Positions 1 through 8,302 of a stretch of 64,000 nt of DNA are shown here, in pieces. Made by a program: the position numbers and the translations under genes. Numbering within the stretch: the first letter of the stretch is position 1; every line of letters starts with the position of its first letter. Under the pieces are notes generated by a model. The model made no database searches. It saw only the letters and a list, made by a program, of their open reading frames with translations, and was not told the DNA's origin. The stretch spans positions 62,001 through 126,000 of the forward strand of contig JABTUJ010000022.1 in assembly GCA_015075445.1 (NCBI GenBank), written 5' to 3'. The DNA comes from Verrucomicrobiales bacterium. Its GTDB lineage: Bacteria > Verrucomicrobiota > Verrucomicrobiia > Limisphaerales > J093.

Positions 1-1823
1 GCCATGATGGTCGCCATGCACCAGGCCGACGGGCTGGTTTCCGGCACCAACGAATTCACCGGCAGCGTCCTGCGCCCGCTCTTCCAGATCATCCAGCTCG
101 CCCCGCAGGCCACCGTCGCCTCGAGCTGCATGGTCATGGAGGTCGAAGACTCCCAGTTCGGTGAACAGGGCGTCCTCTTCATGGCCGACTGCGGCGTGAT
201 CCCCGACCCGAACGTCGAGCAGCTCGCCGAGATCGCCGTCGACACCGCCCGCCTCGCGCGGCACCTCCTCAACGTCCGCCCGCGCGTCGCCCTGCTGTCC
301 TTCTCGACTAAAGGCAGCGCCACCCACCCCTCCATCGGCAAGGTGCAGGCCGCCACCGCCCTCGCTCAGCAGAAGGCCGACCAGCGTAGACTCGACGCCA
401 CTTTCGACGGCGAACTCCAGCTCGACGCTGCGCTCGTGCGCGAGATCGCCGAGCGCAAACTCCCCGAAAGCCAGGTCGCCGGCCGCGCCAATGTCCCTAT
501 CTTCCCCGACCTCAACTCGGGCAACATCGGCAGCAAGCTCGTCCGCGTCATTGGCCGCGCCAACGCCTACGGCCAGATTCTCCTCGGTCTCGACCGCCCC
601 GCTGCTGACGTGTCCCGGGGCTCGAACGCCCACGACATCCTCGGCGTTGCCGCCGTCGTCGGCGTCCAGGCCGTGGACTATGAACTCCTTTACCCCGGTG
701 CCGGCCGGAAACTCCCCGGCAGAACCCGCGAATGGAACGCCTCCACCCCCCGCCTTTTCATCGCCGCCACCCGGCAAAACGAGGGCAAGACCACCACCTC
801 GCTCGGCCTCGCGTCCACCCTCCAGAAGCATCACCCCCGCATCGGCTACATCAAGCCCGTCGGCCAGCGCTTCGTCCAGGTCGAGGAGCAGAAGATCGAC
901 GAGGACATCATCCTCATGGACCGGGTTTACCAGCTCAAGTGCCCGCTCCTGGACATGAGCCCCATCGCCATCGAGCCCGACTTCACCCGCAAGTACCTGC
1001 AGAAATCCAACTACGAAGTCCTCGTGCGCCGCATCACCGAGGCCTTCGACCGCGTCGCCTGGGAGAAGGACTTCGTGCTCTGTGAAGGCTCGGGCCACGC
1101 CGGCGTCGGGTCCGTCTTCGACCTCTCGAACGCCCGCGTGGCGAAAATCCTCGGCGCCAAGGTCATCATCGTCTCCCAGGGCGGCATCGGGAAACCCATC
1201 GACGAGGTCTGCGTCAACCAGGCGCTCTTCGAAAAGGAAGGGGTCGACGTGATCGGCGTGATCCTCAACAAGGTCCTGCCGGACAAGCTCGGGTTCATCA
1301 ACGAGTTTGCCCGCAAGGGTCTCAGGCGGAAAGGGCTCGATCTGCTGGGCGTCCTCCCGCACCAGCCCATCCTCTCGAGCCCCACCCTCGAGGTCATCCG
1401 CGAGAGCTGCGCGCCCAGCCTCTCAACGCCAGCACTCAATACCAGAACCTGGTCGAGGAGGTCGTGGTCGGCGCCATGAGCGTCCGCAGCGCGCTCTCCT
1501 ATTTCAAGAAGGGGGTGCTGGTGATCACGCCCGGGGATCGCGAGGACATCCTGCTCGCTGCGGCCACGACCATGTACGGTCGAGCGCCTGACGGCTTGGC
1601 GGGCATTGTCCTACTGGCGGGCAGCGCCTTCGCCGAGCGTGCTCCGCGTCGATGAGGCCCTTCCGTTCCCGGTCCCGCCATCGATGCCGAGACCTACCGG
1701 GTGGCCTCGAAAGTCCACGATCTCACCGTGAAGACGCGGCCTTCGGACACCGCCAAGATCGGGGTGATCCGCGACCTGATTTCGCGGTATGTCGACGTCG
1801 AGAAGATCCTCGCGGCGGTCTGA
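1..1823 (+). pseudogene. pta: Phosphate acetyltransferase with P-loop and DRTGG domains, 5'-truncated and frameshifted
   Basis: The reading frame is already open at base 1. The first ~235 codons match the C-terminal two thirds of a phosphotransacetylase (acetyl-CoA + Pi to acetyl-phosphate), with DGLVSGTNEFTG near the start and SNAHDILGVAAVVG near the domain end. The frame then runs into a P-loop domain of the BioD/CobQ-like type (RQNEGKTTTSLGLAS, Walker A, about 780-825) and a DRTGG-like domain (1450-1823). E. coli Pta has these domains in the reverse order (P-loop, DRTGG, PTA). Four single-base losses are needed to keep the protein open: one near 1404 (GAGGAGCTG reduced to GAGAGCTG), and three between 1609 and 1680 that restore the frame ending at TGA 1821-1823. 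They may be sequencing errors or real decay. Because indels are common here, the PTA/P-loop fusion near 725-760 could also be an artefact of a lost stop. Confidence 0.75.
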
Positions 1824-1995
1824 TATCCCCAGGGGTCAGCCCTTAATTTAATACTTAACGGACCTCGCCCCCGCCCCCAGGGAGCCCGTCGCCTCCCTTC
1901 AACCGCCTCGTGAGGGCGCGGGGCCGACGGCCGGGGGACCGGGTCGTCGCCTTGGGGTTGGGAAGCTTCCCATGAACCGCCCGACCCGTCCCTTC

Positions 1996-2073
1996 CCCAA
2001 TCCCGATGTTCGTAATCGGTGGAGGGACGCCCCGTCTTGGATTCTCCGCCGATTACGAACATCAGGGATTGGG
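1996..2073. repeat. Long inverted repeat (29/30-base arms)
   Basis: The arm at 1996-2024 (begins CCCAATCCCGATGTTCG) is the reverse complement of 2044-2073, with one mismatch and one single-base gap. The loop is about 19 bases. The stem is too long and too evenly paired for an ordinary terminator and has no T-run. It resembles a REP/MITE-like palindromic element, though it could still act as a transcript end. Confidence 0.7.
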
Positions 2074-2097
2074 CTGAGGGCGGCGCTCCCTGAACCT

Positions 2098-2122
2098 GTG
2101 GTACGGGCTTCCAGCCTGCACC
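2098..2122. repeat. Short palindromic dispersed repeat, copy 1
   Basis: GTGGTACGGGCTTCCAGCCT plus GCACC is an imperfect palindrome. Related copies lie at 6837-6858, inside the N-terminal coding region of the glycosidase, and twice in tandem at 9516-9589 inside mutS. Confidence 0.55.
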
Positions 2123-2172
2123 CTCCGCGGTTCTTGGCCACTGAGCAGGTCCGCAAGGAACAGGCCGCGTGC

Positions 2173-2221
2173 CTTGGGATTTGGACTTTGCGCTTTGAGC
2201 TTCGCTCTTCGTCCTTTGCCT
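2173..2221. repeat. Period-7 tandem repeat, about 7 units
   Basis: Successive heptamers CTTGGGA, TTTGGAC, TTTGCGC, TTTGAGC, TTCGCTC, TTCGTCC, TTTGCCT follow exactly every seven bases. Read on the other strand and rotated, they fit RAAGNNC, the same pattern as the larger array at 24887-25005, which lies in the opposite orientation. Confidence 0.65.
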
Positions 2222-2323
2222 CTCCAGGTCCACGGCCGCTGACCAGGTTAGGCGGGAACACGCCGTTCTCCCCGGGTCTGCTTCCTGACTCGACGCCGAG
2301 CCGGCACTCGGACAAGGTCTGGC

Positions 2324-3967
2324 ATGCCTGCCCTGCGTCCCTCCCAGCACTTCGCCCCGCTCGAGTCCGGCCCGCGACCGTGCGCAGCCCCCTGCCCGCA
2401 ACCCATCGATTGCGACGGCGCCCTTCGCACGCGTCGCGCCCTTGCCTCGCTGGTCGGCGTCGGCTGCCTCGCCTTCGCCCTTGCCGCCGCGGGCCCATCC
2501 TCCATGGCCGCCCAAGTGGATTCCCCCGGAGTGTTCATGGCCAGCCGGGACATCGGGCGGGTGGGGCATCCGGGCCAGACCCGCTTCGACCCTGCGACGG
2601 GCGTGTACCGTGTCACTGGCGGGGGTGCCAACATGTGGTTCACCAACGACGCCTTCCATTTCGTTTGGAAACCGATGTCCGGCGACGTGGCGCTCACCGC
2701 GGACATCCACTGGCCGTCGCCGGGAGGTGACCCGCACCGCAAGGCCTGTCTGCTCCTTCGTCAGCACGCGGACCCGGCGGCGCCCTATGCGGACGCCGTG
2801 CTGCACGGCGACGGGCTCGCCTCGCTGCAGTACCGCGAGGAGCAGGGAGGCCCAACCCGCGAGATCCAGTCCAATGTCCGGGCCCCCTGGCGGCTGCGGA
2901 TCGAGAAGCGCGGCGCCTACGTGTCGATGTGGGTGGCTCCCGCGGGTCAGCCGTTGCGGCCGGCCGGAGGTGCGTTCCGCCTCCGGCTGCACGATCCCTT
3001 TTTGGTCGGCCTGGGTGTCTGCGCCCATGATAACGCCCGGCTGGAGACCGCCGAGTTCGCGAACGTGGCCCTCACCGCGCTTGCCCCCGTGGCCGCCACC
3101 AATCTCACCCGTCACAGCACCCTGGAAACGGTCGACATCAACTCGATGGACCGCCGGGTCGTCTGGCACACAGCGCGCGCCATCGAAGCGCCCAACTGGT
3201 CGCCCGACGGTTCCTACCTCCTTTTCAACGGCGGAGGCCGGCTTTACCGCCTGCCCGTCGCGGGCGGAGAACCGGCGTTGCTCGACACGGGGTTCGCCAC
3301 GCGCTGCAACAACGACCACGGGTTCTCGCCGGACGGCCAGTGGCTGGCGGTGAGCGACCAGTCCCAAGGGGACCGGAAGTCGCTCATCTATGTCGTGCCG
3401 TCGGCGGGCGGGACACCCCGCCTGGTCACGCCGCTGGGTCCATCCTACTGGCACGGCTGGTCGCCCGACGGTCAGACCCTCGCCTACTGCGCGGAGCGGG
3501 CGGGTGAGTACGACGTGTATACGATCCCGGTCGCGGGCGGGCCCGAGACGCGACTCACCACCGCCTCGGGTCTGGACGACGGCCCGGACTACACCGCCGA
3601 TGGTCGCTGGATCTACTTCAACTCCGAGCGCACCGGGCGCATGAAGATCTGGCGGATGCACCCGGACGGTTCCGGCCAGGAACCGGTGACCCACGACGAG
3701 TTCAACGACTGGTTTCCCCATCCTTCGCCGGACGGCCGTTGGCTCGTGTTTCTGAGCTACGCACCGGTCGTGACGGGTCACCCCGAGAACCGGGACGTGC
3801 AACTCCGCCTGATGCCCCTGGCCGGCGGCGACGTCCGGGTGTTGGCCAAGCTCTACGGCGGCCAGGGCACGATCAACGTGCCGTCCTGGTCACCTGACAG
3901 CCGCCGCGTGGCCTTTGTCAGCTACCAATGGGTGCCGGCAAACAGCGAGCCGGACCCCGGCGGATGA
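2324..3967 (+). CDS. Secreted PD40/TolB-type beta-propeller protein
   Basis: 547 residues if the ATG at 2324 is used. An uncleaved-looking Pro/Arg-rich lead is followed by a hydrophobic segment (LASLVGVGCLAFALAAAG, about residues 41-58), so the real start may be later. The first half after the signal resembles a jelly-roll/DUF1349-like domain. The second half carries repeated WSPDG/FSPDG/PSPDG blades (WSPDGSYLLF, FSPDGQWLAV, WSPDGQTLAY, PSPDGRWLVF, WSPDSRRVAF) typical of PD40 propellers and TolB. The family is probably a periplasmic binding or scaffold protein; no catalytic residues were seen. It is convergent with the glycosidase gene, with 30 bases between their stops. The substrate is unknown. 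Confidence 0.8.
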   Translation: MPALRPSQHFAPLESGPRPCAAPCPQPIDCDGALRTRRALASLVGVGCLAFALAAAGPSSMAAQVDSPGVFMASRDIGRVGHPGQTRFDPATGVYRVTGGGANMWFTNDAFHFVWKPMSGDVALTADIHWPSPGGDPHRKACLLLRQHADPAAPYADAVLHGDGLASLQYREEQGGPTREIQSNVRAPWRLRIEKRGAYVSMWVAPAGQPLRPAGGAFRLRLHDPFLVGLGVCAHDNARLETAEFANVALTALAPVAATNLTRHSTLETVDINSMDRRVVWHTARAIEAPNWSPDGSYLLFNGGGRLYRLPVAGGEPALLDTGFATRCNNDHGFSPDGQWLAVSDQSQGDRKSLIYVVPSAGGTPRLVTPLGPSYWHGWSPDGQTLAYCAERAGEYDVYTIPVAGGPETRLTTASGLDDGPDYTADGRWIYFNSERTGRMKIWRMHPDGSGQEPVTHDEFNDWFPHPSPDGRWLVFLSYAPVVTGHPENRDVQLRLMPLAGGDVRVLAKLYGGQGTINVPSWSPDSRRVAFVSYQWVPANSEPDPGG

Positions 3968-3997
3968 ACGCGCTGCGGATCCCGACGGCATCCCCCC

Positions 3998-6913
3998 TCA
4001 CGGGCCCGCCGGCCCAAACCGCGGCACGGCCAGGCCAAACTCGAGGCGCTCGCCGGCGGCACCGTAGTACCCGCCCCACCCGACGCGCACTTCGCGGACG
4101 CGCGCGGGGTCCAACACTCCGTCTGCGTCCTGCGACCAGCCCGCGAGCTGAAACCGGTTCAGCGGAATGAACGTCCGTTCGCGCCCGGCCACGCCCAGGG
4201 ATCGCGGCGTCTCGGCCAGGAAATCGCCCCCGCCTTCCTCCTGCAAGATCACCAGCAGTTGCGCGGGGGCGCGTTGTCCTGTCGGGACCCAGCTCTCGAC
4301 TTCGAGCCACTCGGCGTTCGCCAGGGACGCAGGTGCCTCGAGCGGCAACCGCACGAAGAGGAAGGTGTCCACCTGGCTCTTCGTCAGCGTCGCCCTGGCC
4401 TCCCACCGCCGCCCCCCGCTCGCCGCGGCATCGGCCGTCTCGACGAGTTCGCCCCGCATGAACTCGCCGTGGCCTAACGCCGGCGCTCGCACGTGGAGCG
4501 GCTGGGACGTCATCCCTGGCAACCGGCCCGGTGCGACCGGCTTTCGCGCCGGCAACGGCACCTTCGCGAAAGTCAGGAAGCCCGCGCCGTGCGGTTCCAG
4601 CTCCAATGGGATGCGATGGGGGTCCGGCACTTCCCGGCTCGTGCCCGTCGTAGGGTCCCACCACCGGCCCGGTCCCTGCGCGCCGGGCAAGCCAATCTCT
4701 CCCCGCCAAACGGCGCGGCTGTCGTTCGCGACGAAGTAGACTTCGCGGCCCTCGATCCGTCGGTGGGTCACGCGCAGCGCCGAGCCCGGCGGGACCCCCG
4801 CGAGTTCCGGAGTGATAGCCTGCTCCAGCACGCGCGCCAACTGCACCTCGGTTCCCGCCGGCAGGAAAACACCCCGCCCTTCTCCTACGGCCCGGACGCC
4901 TGGCTCGTCGCCGGTGCCGAACCAGCGCCGGCCGAGCTCGCGCACCGCGTCGCTGGGAAAATCGGCGGCGCTGTTCGCGGGGCGCGTGCCGAGGCCCACG
5001 ACCCATCCGCCGTTCCTCGCGAAGCGGTCGAGGTTCTGCCAGGCCGCCAGCGGCAACGTGTCCACGCCCGGCAGCACCACCACCCGCCACCGCAGCGACC
5101 CGTGCACCAGCGCGTCGCCTTCGACCCGCGCCTCGGCCAGTGCCCGGCTGTCCACGACCGTGAAGTCGCGTTGCGCCTCGAACAACACATCGCCCACGGT
5201 GCGGAACAGGCTGCCAATGCGGTTGGCGTCGGGCGAGGCGGTCGCCCAATGCGCGGCGGGAATGAAGTGGGTCCACAGGCTCTCGACCGGGTACACCACC
5301 GCGATGTCCGCCACCTGATGTCCGCCGGTGAGCAGGGTGGCGCAACGCCCGACCCACTCGTTCAACCGGCGTAGCGCCTCATCGTCGAGGCCCGTGAACG
5401 AGTAGTAGCTGGTGATTACGTTCACGCCGGCGACCATGAGGCGATTGACCGTGCCCCGGATCTCCGCCTCGCTCACCACCCGCTTCGGCCGCGCATCCCC
5501 GGCCGCGCGCCAGACCTGGGCGTGGTCGGACGTCTCGCACATGACCAGGCGTCGTCCTTCGAGCTCCGCCGCGCTGGCCACCAGCCGCGCCACATACCAC
5601 GGCACGTCCTCCGGCACGCTGGTGAGGCAGTCGATCCCCGGCGCATCCATCCGTCGCATGGCTCGGAAAAAATCCCCGTACAACGGCACGTGGTTCACGA
5701 TGTTCTCTTCCGCCAACAGGTGCCCGCCCGACGGCACTCCATGTTCTCGGCCCCATGTCTGGATCTGACCGAAGAAGTGCTCGCTGACGAGTTCGCCCAC
5801 CGTCAGCCAGAAGTCATGGCGATGCTTCGCGGCGGCCGGCCCGGCATCGCGGCGTACCAAGTCGGGCAACACGGGCGGCAAATCGTAGCCGCGCCGGCGC
5901 CGGAATTCGGCCGGCAAGTCGGGCGCCCAGGGCAGGGGACGGTAGGGCATGCGCCGAAAGAACATGCTCATGAGCGAAGGCTCGTCGGTGAACAGGGCCT
6001 CGAACCATCGGCTCAAGTCCGGGCCCAACCGCGCCGCATACCGCCCGTGCGTCACTTCGAGAAACCGCTGCGTGGGCTCGGGCCGCAGCAAGTTCACGTA
6101 AGGCATCGGCTCCGCCAGGTTTCCCTCGGCGTGGGTCCCCGCGTAGAGCGGGGCGCGGGTGATGACGACGAGTTGCCAGCGACCCGGCGGCGCTTCCCAA
6201 CTCACCTTCCCATCGACCGGCGCGGGCAAGGCGCGCCGATCGTCGGGTGCCAGCGTGGACGTCCCGTCGCCGTTCGGTTCCGGCGGGGTGCCCGGCTCGC
6301 CCTGGAGTAAGAACGCGAGCGCCAGGACCAGTTCCCCCGGTGGCACCTCAAGCGACACCGGCCCCGGCCCGCACTCGAGGTCCGCCACCAACAACCCCTC
6401 GGCCTCCCACTCCGGATGGTCCCGCAGCACCAGGCCACCGGCATTGCCCGAGGGATAACCCCGTTCGTCGTAGAGCCACAGCGCCATGCCGGCCGCCTTG
6501 GCCTCGGTCACGGCCCGCCGAAACGCCTCCCAGCGAGGTTCGCTCTCGAGGTAGTCGTGGAACGAGACGTTGCAGACCACGCCCCCGAAGCCCTGCCGCA
6601 GCAGTTGCGTGCGCCAACGATCCTGCTCGGCCGCCTCATCCGGCCAGCCGTGGATGATCTTGAGAATGCGCGCCGCCGCCGGCGGTCGGGCGAAACGCTC
6701 CTCCAGCGGGGCGTCCGGGGCCGTGAATCCAGTTGCGGGGCGAGCCGTCGCTGCCGGTCGAGGAGCTGAGTCCGGCTCGCCCGCGCTCGCTGAGCCCAGG
6801 ACCAGCAGAACGAGCAAGGCGCTCGTCGCGAGTCGGGTGGTGCGGGCTTCCAGCCCGCTGCTCGGGCGTCCTCGTTCACGTGAAGGGCCCGTCAGACTCC
6901 GATTGCTTTCCAT
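3998..6913 (-). CDS. Secreted GH106-like glycoside hydrolase
   Basis: About 971 residues from the ATG at 6913. A hydrophobic export segment (LATSALLVLLVLGSASAG) lies near residues 27-44. The catalytic region contains MALWLYDERGYPSGNAGG, resembling the conserved N-terminal block of the GH106 alpha-L-rhamnosidase group, then FTDEPSL and a VYPVESLW block. The C-terminal ~150 residues form a beta-rich, carbohydrate-binding-like region. The likely role is removal of rhamnose or a related deoxy sugar from polysaccharide in the periplasm or at the surface. The N-terminal coding sequence overlaps a palindromic dispersed repeat (6837-6858, read as SGLEARTTR), so the true start may lie after it, for example at a TTG. 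The family call rests on motif memory, not a search. Confidence 0.75.
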   Translation of the reverse strand: MESNRSLTGPSRERGRPSSGLEARTTRLATSALLVLLVLGSASAGEPDSAPRPAATARPATGFTAPDAPLEERFARPPAAARILKIIHGWPDEAAEQDRWRTQLLRQGFGGVVCNVSFHDYLESEPRWEAFRRAVTEAKAAGMALWLYDERGYPSGNAGGLVLRDHPEWEAEGLLVADLECGPGPVSLEVPPGELVLALAFLLQGEPGTPPEPNGDGTSTLAPDDRRALPAPVDGKVSWEAPPGRWQLVVITRAPLYAGTHAEGNLAEPMPYVNLLRPEPTQRFLEVTHGRYAARLGPDLSRWFEALFTDEPSLMSMFFRRMPYRPLPWAPDLPAEFRRRRGYDLPPVLPDLVRRDAGPAAAKHRHDFWLTVGELVSEHFFGQIQTWGREHGVPSGGHLLAEENIVNHVPLYGDFFRAMRRMDAPGIDCLTSVPEDVPWYVARLVASAAELEGRRLVMCETSDHAQVWRAAGDARPKRVVSEAEIRGTVNRLMVAGVNVITSYYSFTGLDDEALRRLNEWVGRCATLLTGGHQVADIAVVYPVESLWTHFIPAAHWATASPDANRIGSLFRTVGDVLFEAQRDFTVVDSRALAEARVEGDALVHGSLRWRVVVLPGVDTLPLAAWQNLDRFARNGGWVVGLGTRPANSAADFPSDAVRELGRRWFGTGDEPGVRAVGEGRGVFLPAGTEVQLARVLEQAITPELAGVPPGSALRVTHRRIEGREVYFVANDSRAVWRGEIGLPGAQGPGRWWDPTTGTSREVPDPHRIPLELEPHGAGFLTFAKVPLPARKPVAPGRLPGMTSQPLHVRAPALGHGEFMRGELVETADAAASGGRRWEARATLTKSQVDTFLFVRLPLEAPASLANAEWLEVESWVPTGQRAPAQLLVILQEEGGGDFLAETPRSLGVAGRERTFIPLNRFQLAGWSQDADGVLDPARVREVRVGWGGYYGAAGERLEFGLAVPRFGPAGP
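6837..6858. repeat. Short palindromic dispersed repeat, copy 2
   Basis: GTGGTGCGGGCTTCCAGCCC plus GC has the same core as the element at 2098-2122. It overlaps the beginning of the glycosidase gene just upstream of its export signal, which makes the start codon of that gene uncertain. Confidence 0.5.
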
Positions 6914-6960
6914 CGAATCGTCAGCGTCGTCGGCTGCGAGCACCGTGAGCTTCCCGCCCT

Positions 6961-8205
6961 TCAGGGTTTGAGGTCGTAGCAGAGCAGTACCTCCTGATCC
7001 CGCAGGTACAGCCGGCCGTCGCACACCACGGGGTGGGGCCAACTGTTCTTCCGGCTGCGCTCCGGCTGGTCAAACCGCCCCTTCTCGACGAATCCCTCGG
7101 GCGTGGCCGCGATCAGCACCACGGTGCCGCTGCCCGCCTCCGCCCGCAGGATCAGGTTCCCATCGGCGTAGGTCAGAGCGCCCTTGCCCAACTGCCGGCG
7201 TTCGGCCCAGACGGTCTTGCCAGTGCGGAACTCCTGGCAGATCCAACCCCGAGCGTCGGAATGTCCGTACAGGTGCTCGCCGATGAGCACGACGCTGCCG
7301 TGGTGGTTGACCATCTCCCGGTTGGCATAGACCTCCTTCGCCGCAAACGCGTCGCCGTCCTTGGTGATGTGAAACAAGTTGCACCCGATGCCGTAGCCGG
7401 AGGTGACGTAGACGTGATCGTCGTGAACCACCGGCGTCGGGATCACCGCGGTCCTGCCTCCTCGCGGCGCGCGCCACAGCACACGGCCATCGGCGGGCGC
7501 GACGCCGAACACGTGGGCGTCGGTCAACTGCACATACTGCCGCTCGCCGGCCAGCGTGCCGATGACGATCGAGGCATACGCCGCGTTGTCGGTGAGGTCG
7601 GCCGTTTGCCAGAGCCGCTTGCCCGTGCGCTTGTCGAACGCGGCCATCGTTCCCTGCGGGCCACCGGGCGTCACCACCACGCGGTCGCCGTCCACCAGCG
7701 GCGATTCCGAGTAACCCCAGCCCGACATCATGTTGCCCCCGTGCTCCTTGACCAGGTCCACCTGCCAGACCAGGCGCCCGCCGGCGGTCTCAAGACAGGC
7801 GAGGTTCCCCGCGCCCCCCAGGACGTACAGGTGTTCGCCGTCCACGGTGGGCGTGCAACGCGGCCCTTCGGCATAGCCCATTTCACGGTAAGCCGGCCGG
7901 GTCGGGGTGCTCCAGATCTCCTTGCCGTCCCGCGCGTCCAGGGCCCACACGACCTCATCCGCCTCGCGATACCCCATGCCGTAGATGCGCCCCTGGGAGA
8001 ACGACGGTGTGCTGTAGCCGCCGCCCAGGCTGTTGGCGCTCCAGAGCAATCGGGGCCCCCCGGACGGCCATTCCTTGAGCAACCCGGTTTCGGTCGAGCG
8101 GTTGTCGCGGTGGGGCCCGTGCCACTGCGGCCAGTCGGACGCGAGGGTGAGGGCAACGGCGTTCACGAGCAACGCCAGGGAAATCACTTTCGTGCGCAGA
8201 TTCAT
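6961..8205 (-). CDS. Secreted PQQ-like beta-propeller protein
   Basis: 414 residues from the ATG at 8205. A Sec signal peptide (MNLRTKVISLALLVNAVALT, cleavage probably after TLA) is followed by SDWPQWHGPHRDN, the standard opening of the planctomycete/verrucomicrobial PQQ-propeller family. Repeated blades follow (VWALDARDGKEIW, LACLETAGGRLVWQ, AFDKRTGKRLWQ, GRVLWRAPRGG). Proteins of this type are periplasmic and often sit with sugar-degradation or BamB-like functions. No cofactor ligands can be assigned. It reads in the same direction as the glycosidase 47 bases downstream and may be its operon partner. The 5' side faces mutS divergently across 97 bases. Confidence 0.85.
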   Translation of the reverse strand: MNLRTKVISLALLVNAVALTLASDWPQWHGPHRDNRSTETGLLKEWPSGGPRLLWSANSLGGGYSTPSFSQGRIYGMGYREADEVVWALDARDGKEIWSTPTRPAYREMGYAEGPRCTPTVDGEHLYVLGGAGNLACLETAGGRLVWQVDLVKEHGGNMMSGWGYSESPLVDGDRVVVTPGGPQGTMAAFDKRTGKRLWQTADLTDNAAYASIVIGTLAGERQYVQLTDAHVFGVAPADGRVLWRAPRGGRTAVIPTPVVHDDHVYVTSGYGIGCNLFHITKDGDAFAAKEVYANREMVNHHGSVVLIGEHLYGHSDARGWICQEFRTGKTVWAERRQLGKGALTYADGNLILRAEAGSGTVVLIAATPEGFVEKGRFDQPERSRKNSWPHPVVCDGRLYLRDQEVLLCYDLKP

Positions 8206-8302
8206 CGGCCGCAGCGTTCCGCAAAGACCCCGGCCTGTCCAGCCGAACACCCCGTGCTTTGGGCTTTTCCGATCCGAGGCGGGCTCTACGCTTCCGGGAC
8301 CA

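Larger units (their letters stand above)
1824..2323. other. Gene-free stretch with three kinds of repeat
   Basis: About 500 bases without a convincing gene. It holds a long near-perfect inverted repeat (1996-2073), a short palindromic element (2098-2122) and seven period-7 units (2173-2221), listed separately. The inverted repeat may end transcription of the upstream pta-like gene. I see no clear promoter. Confidence 0.6.

Noticed and set aside
2248..2742. Long minus-strand open frames opposite the PD40 protein, including one through 1694-3802
   Set aside because: High GC opens antisense frames. They are Arg/Gly-rich with no domains and lie opposite a gene with clear propeller blades.
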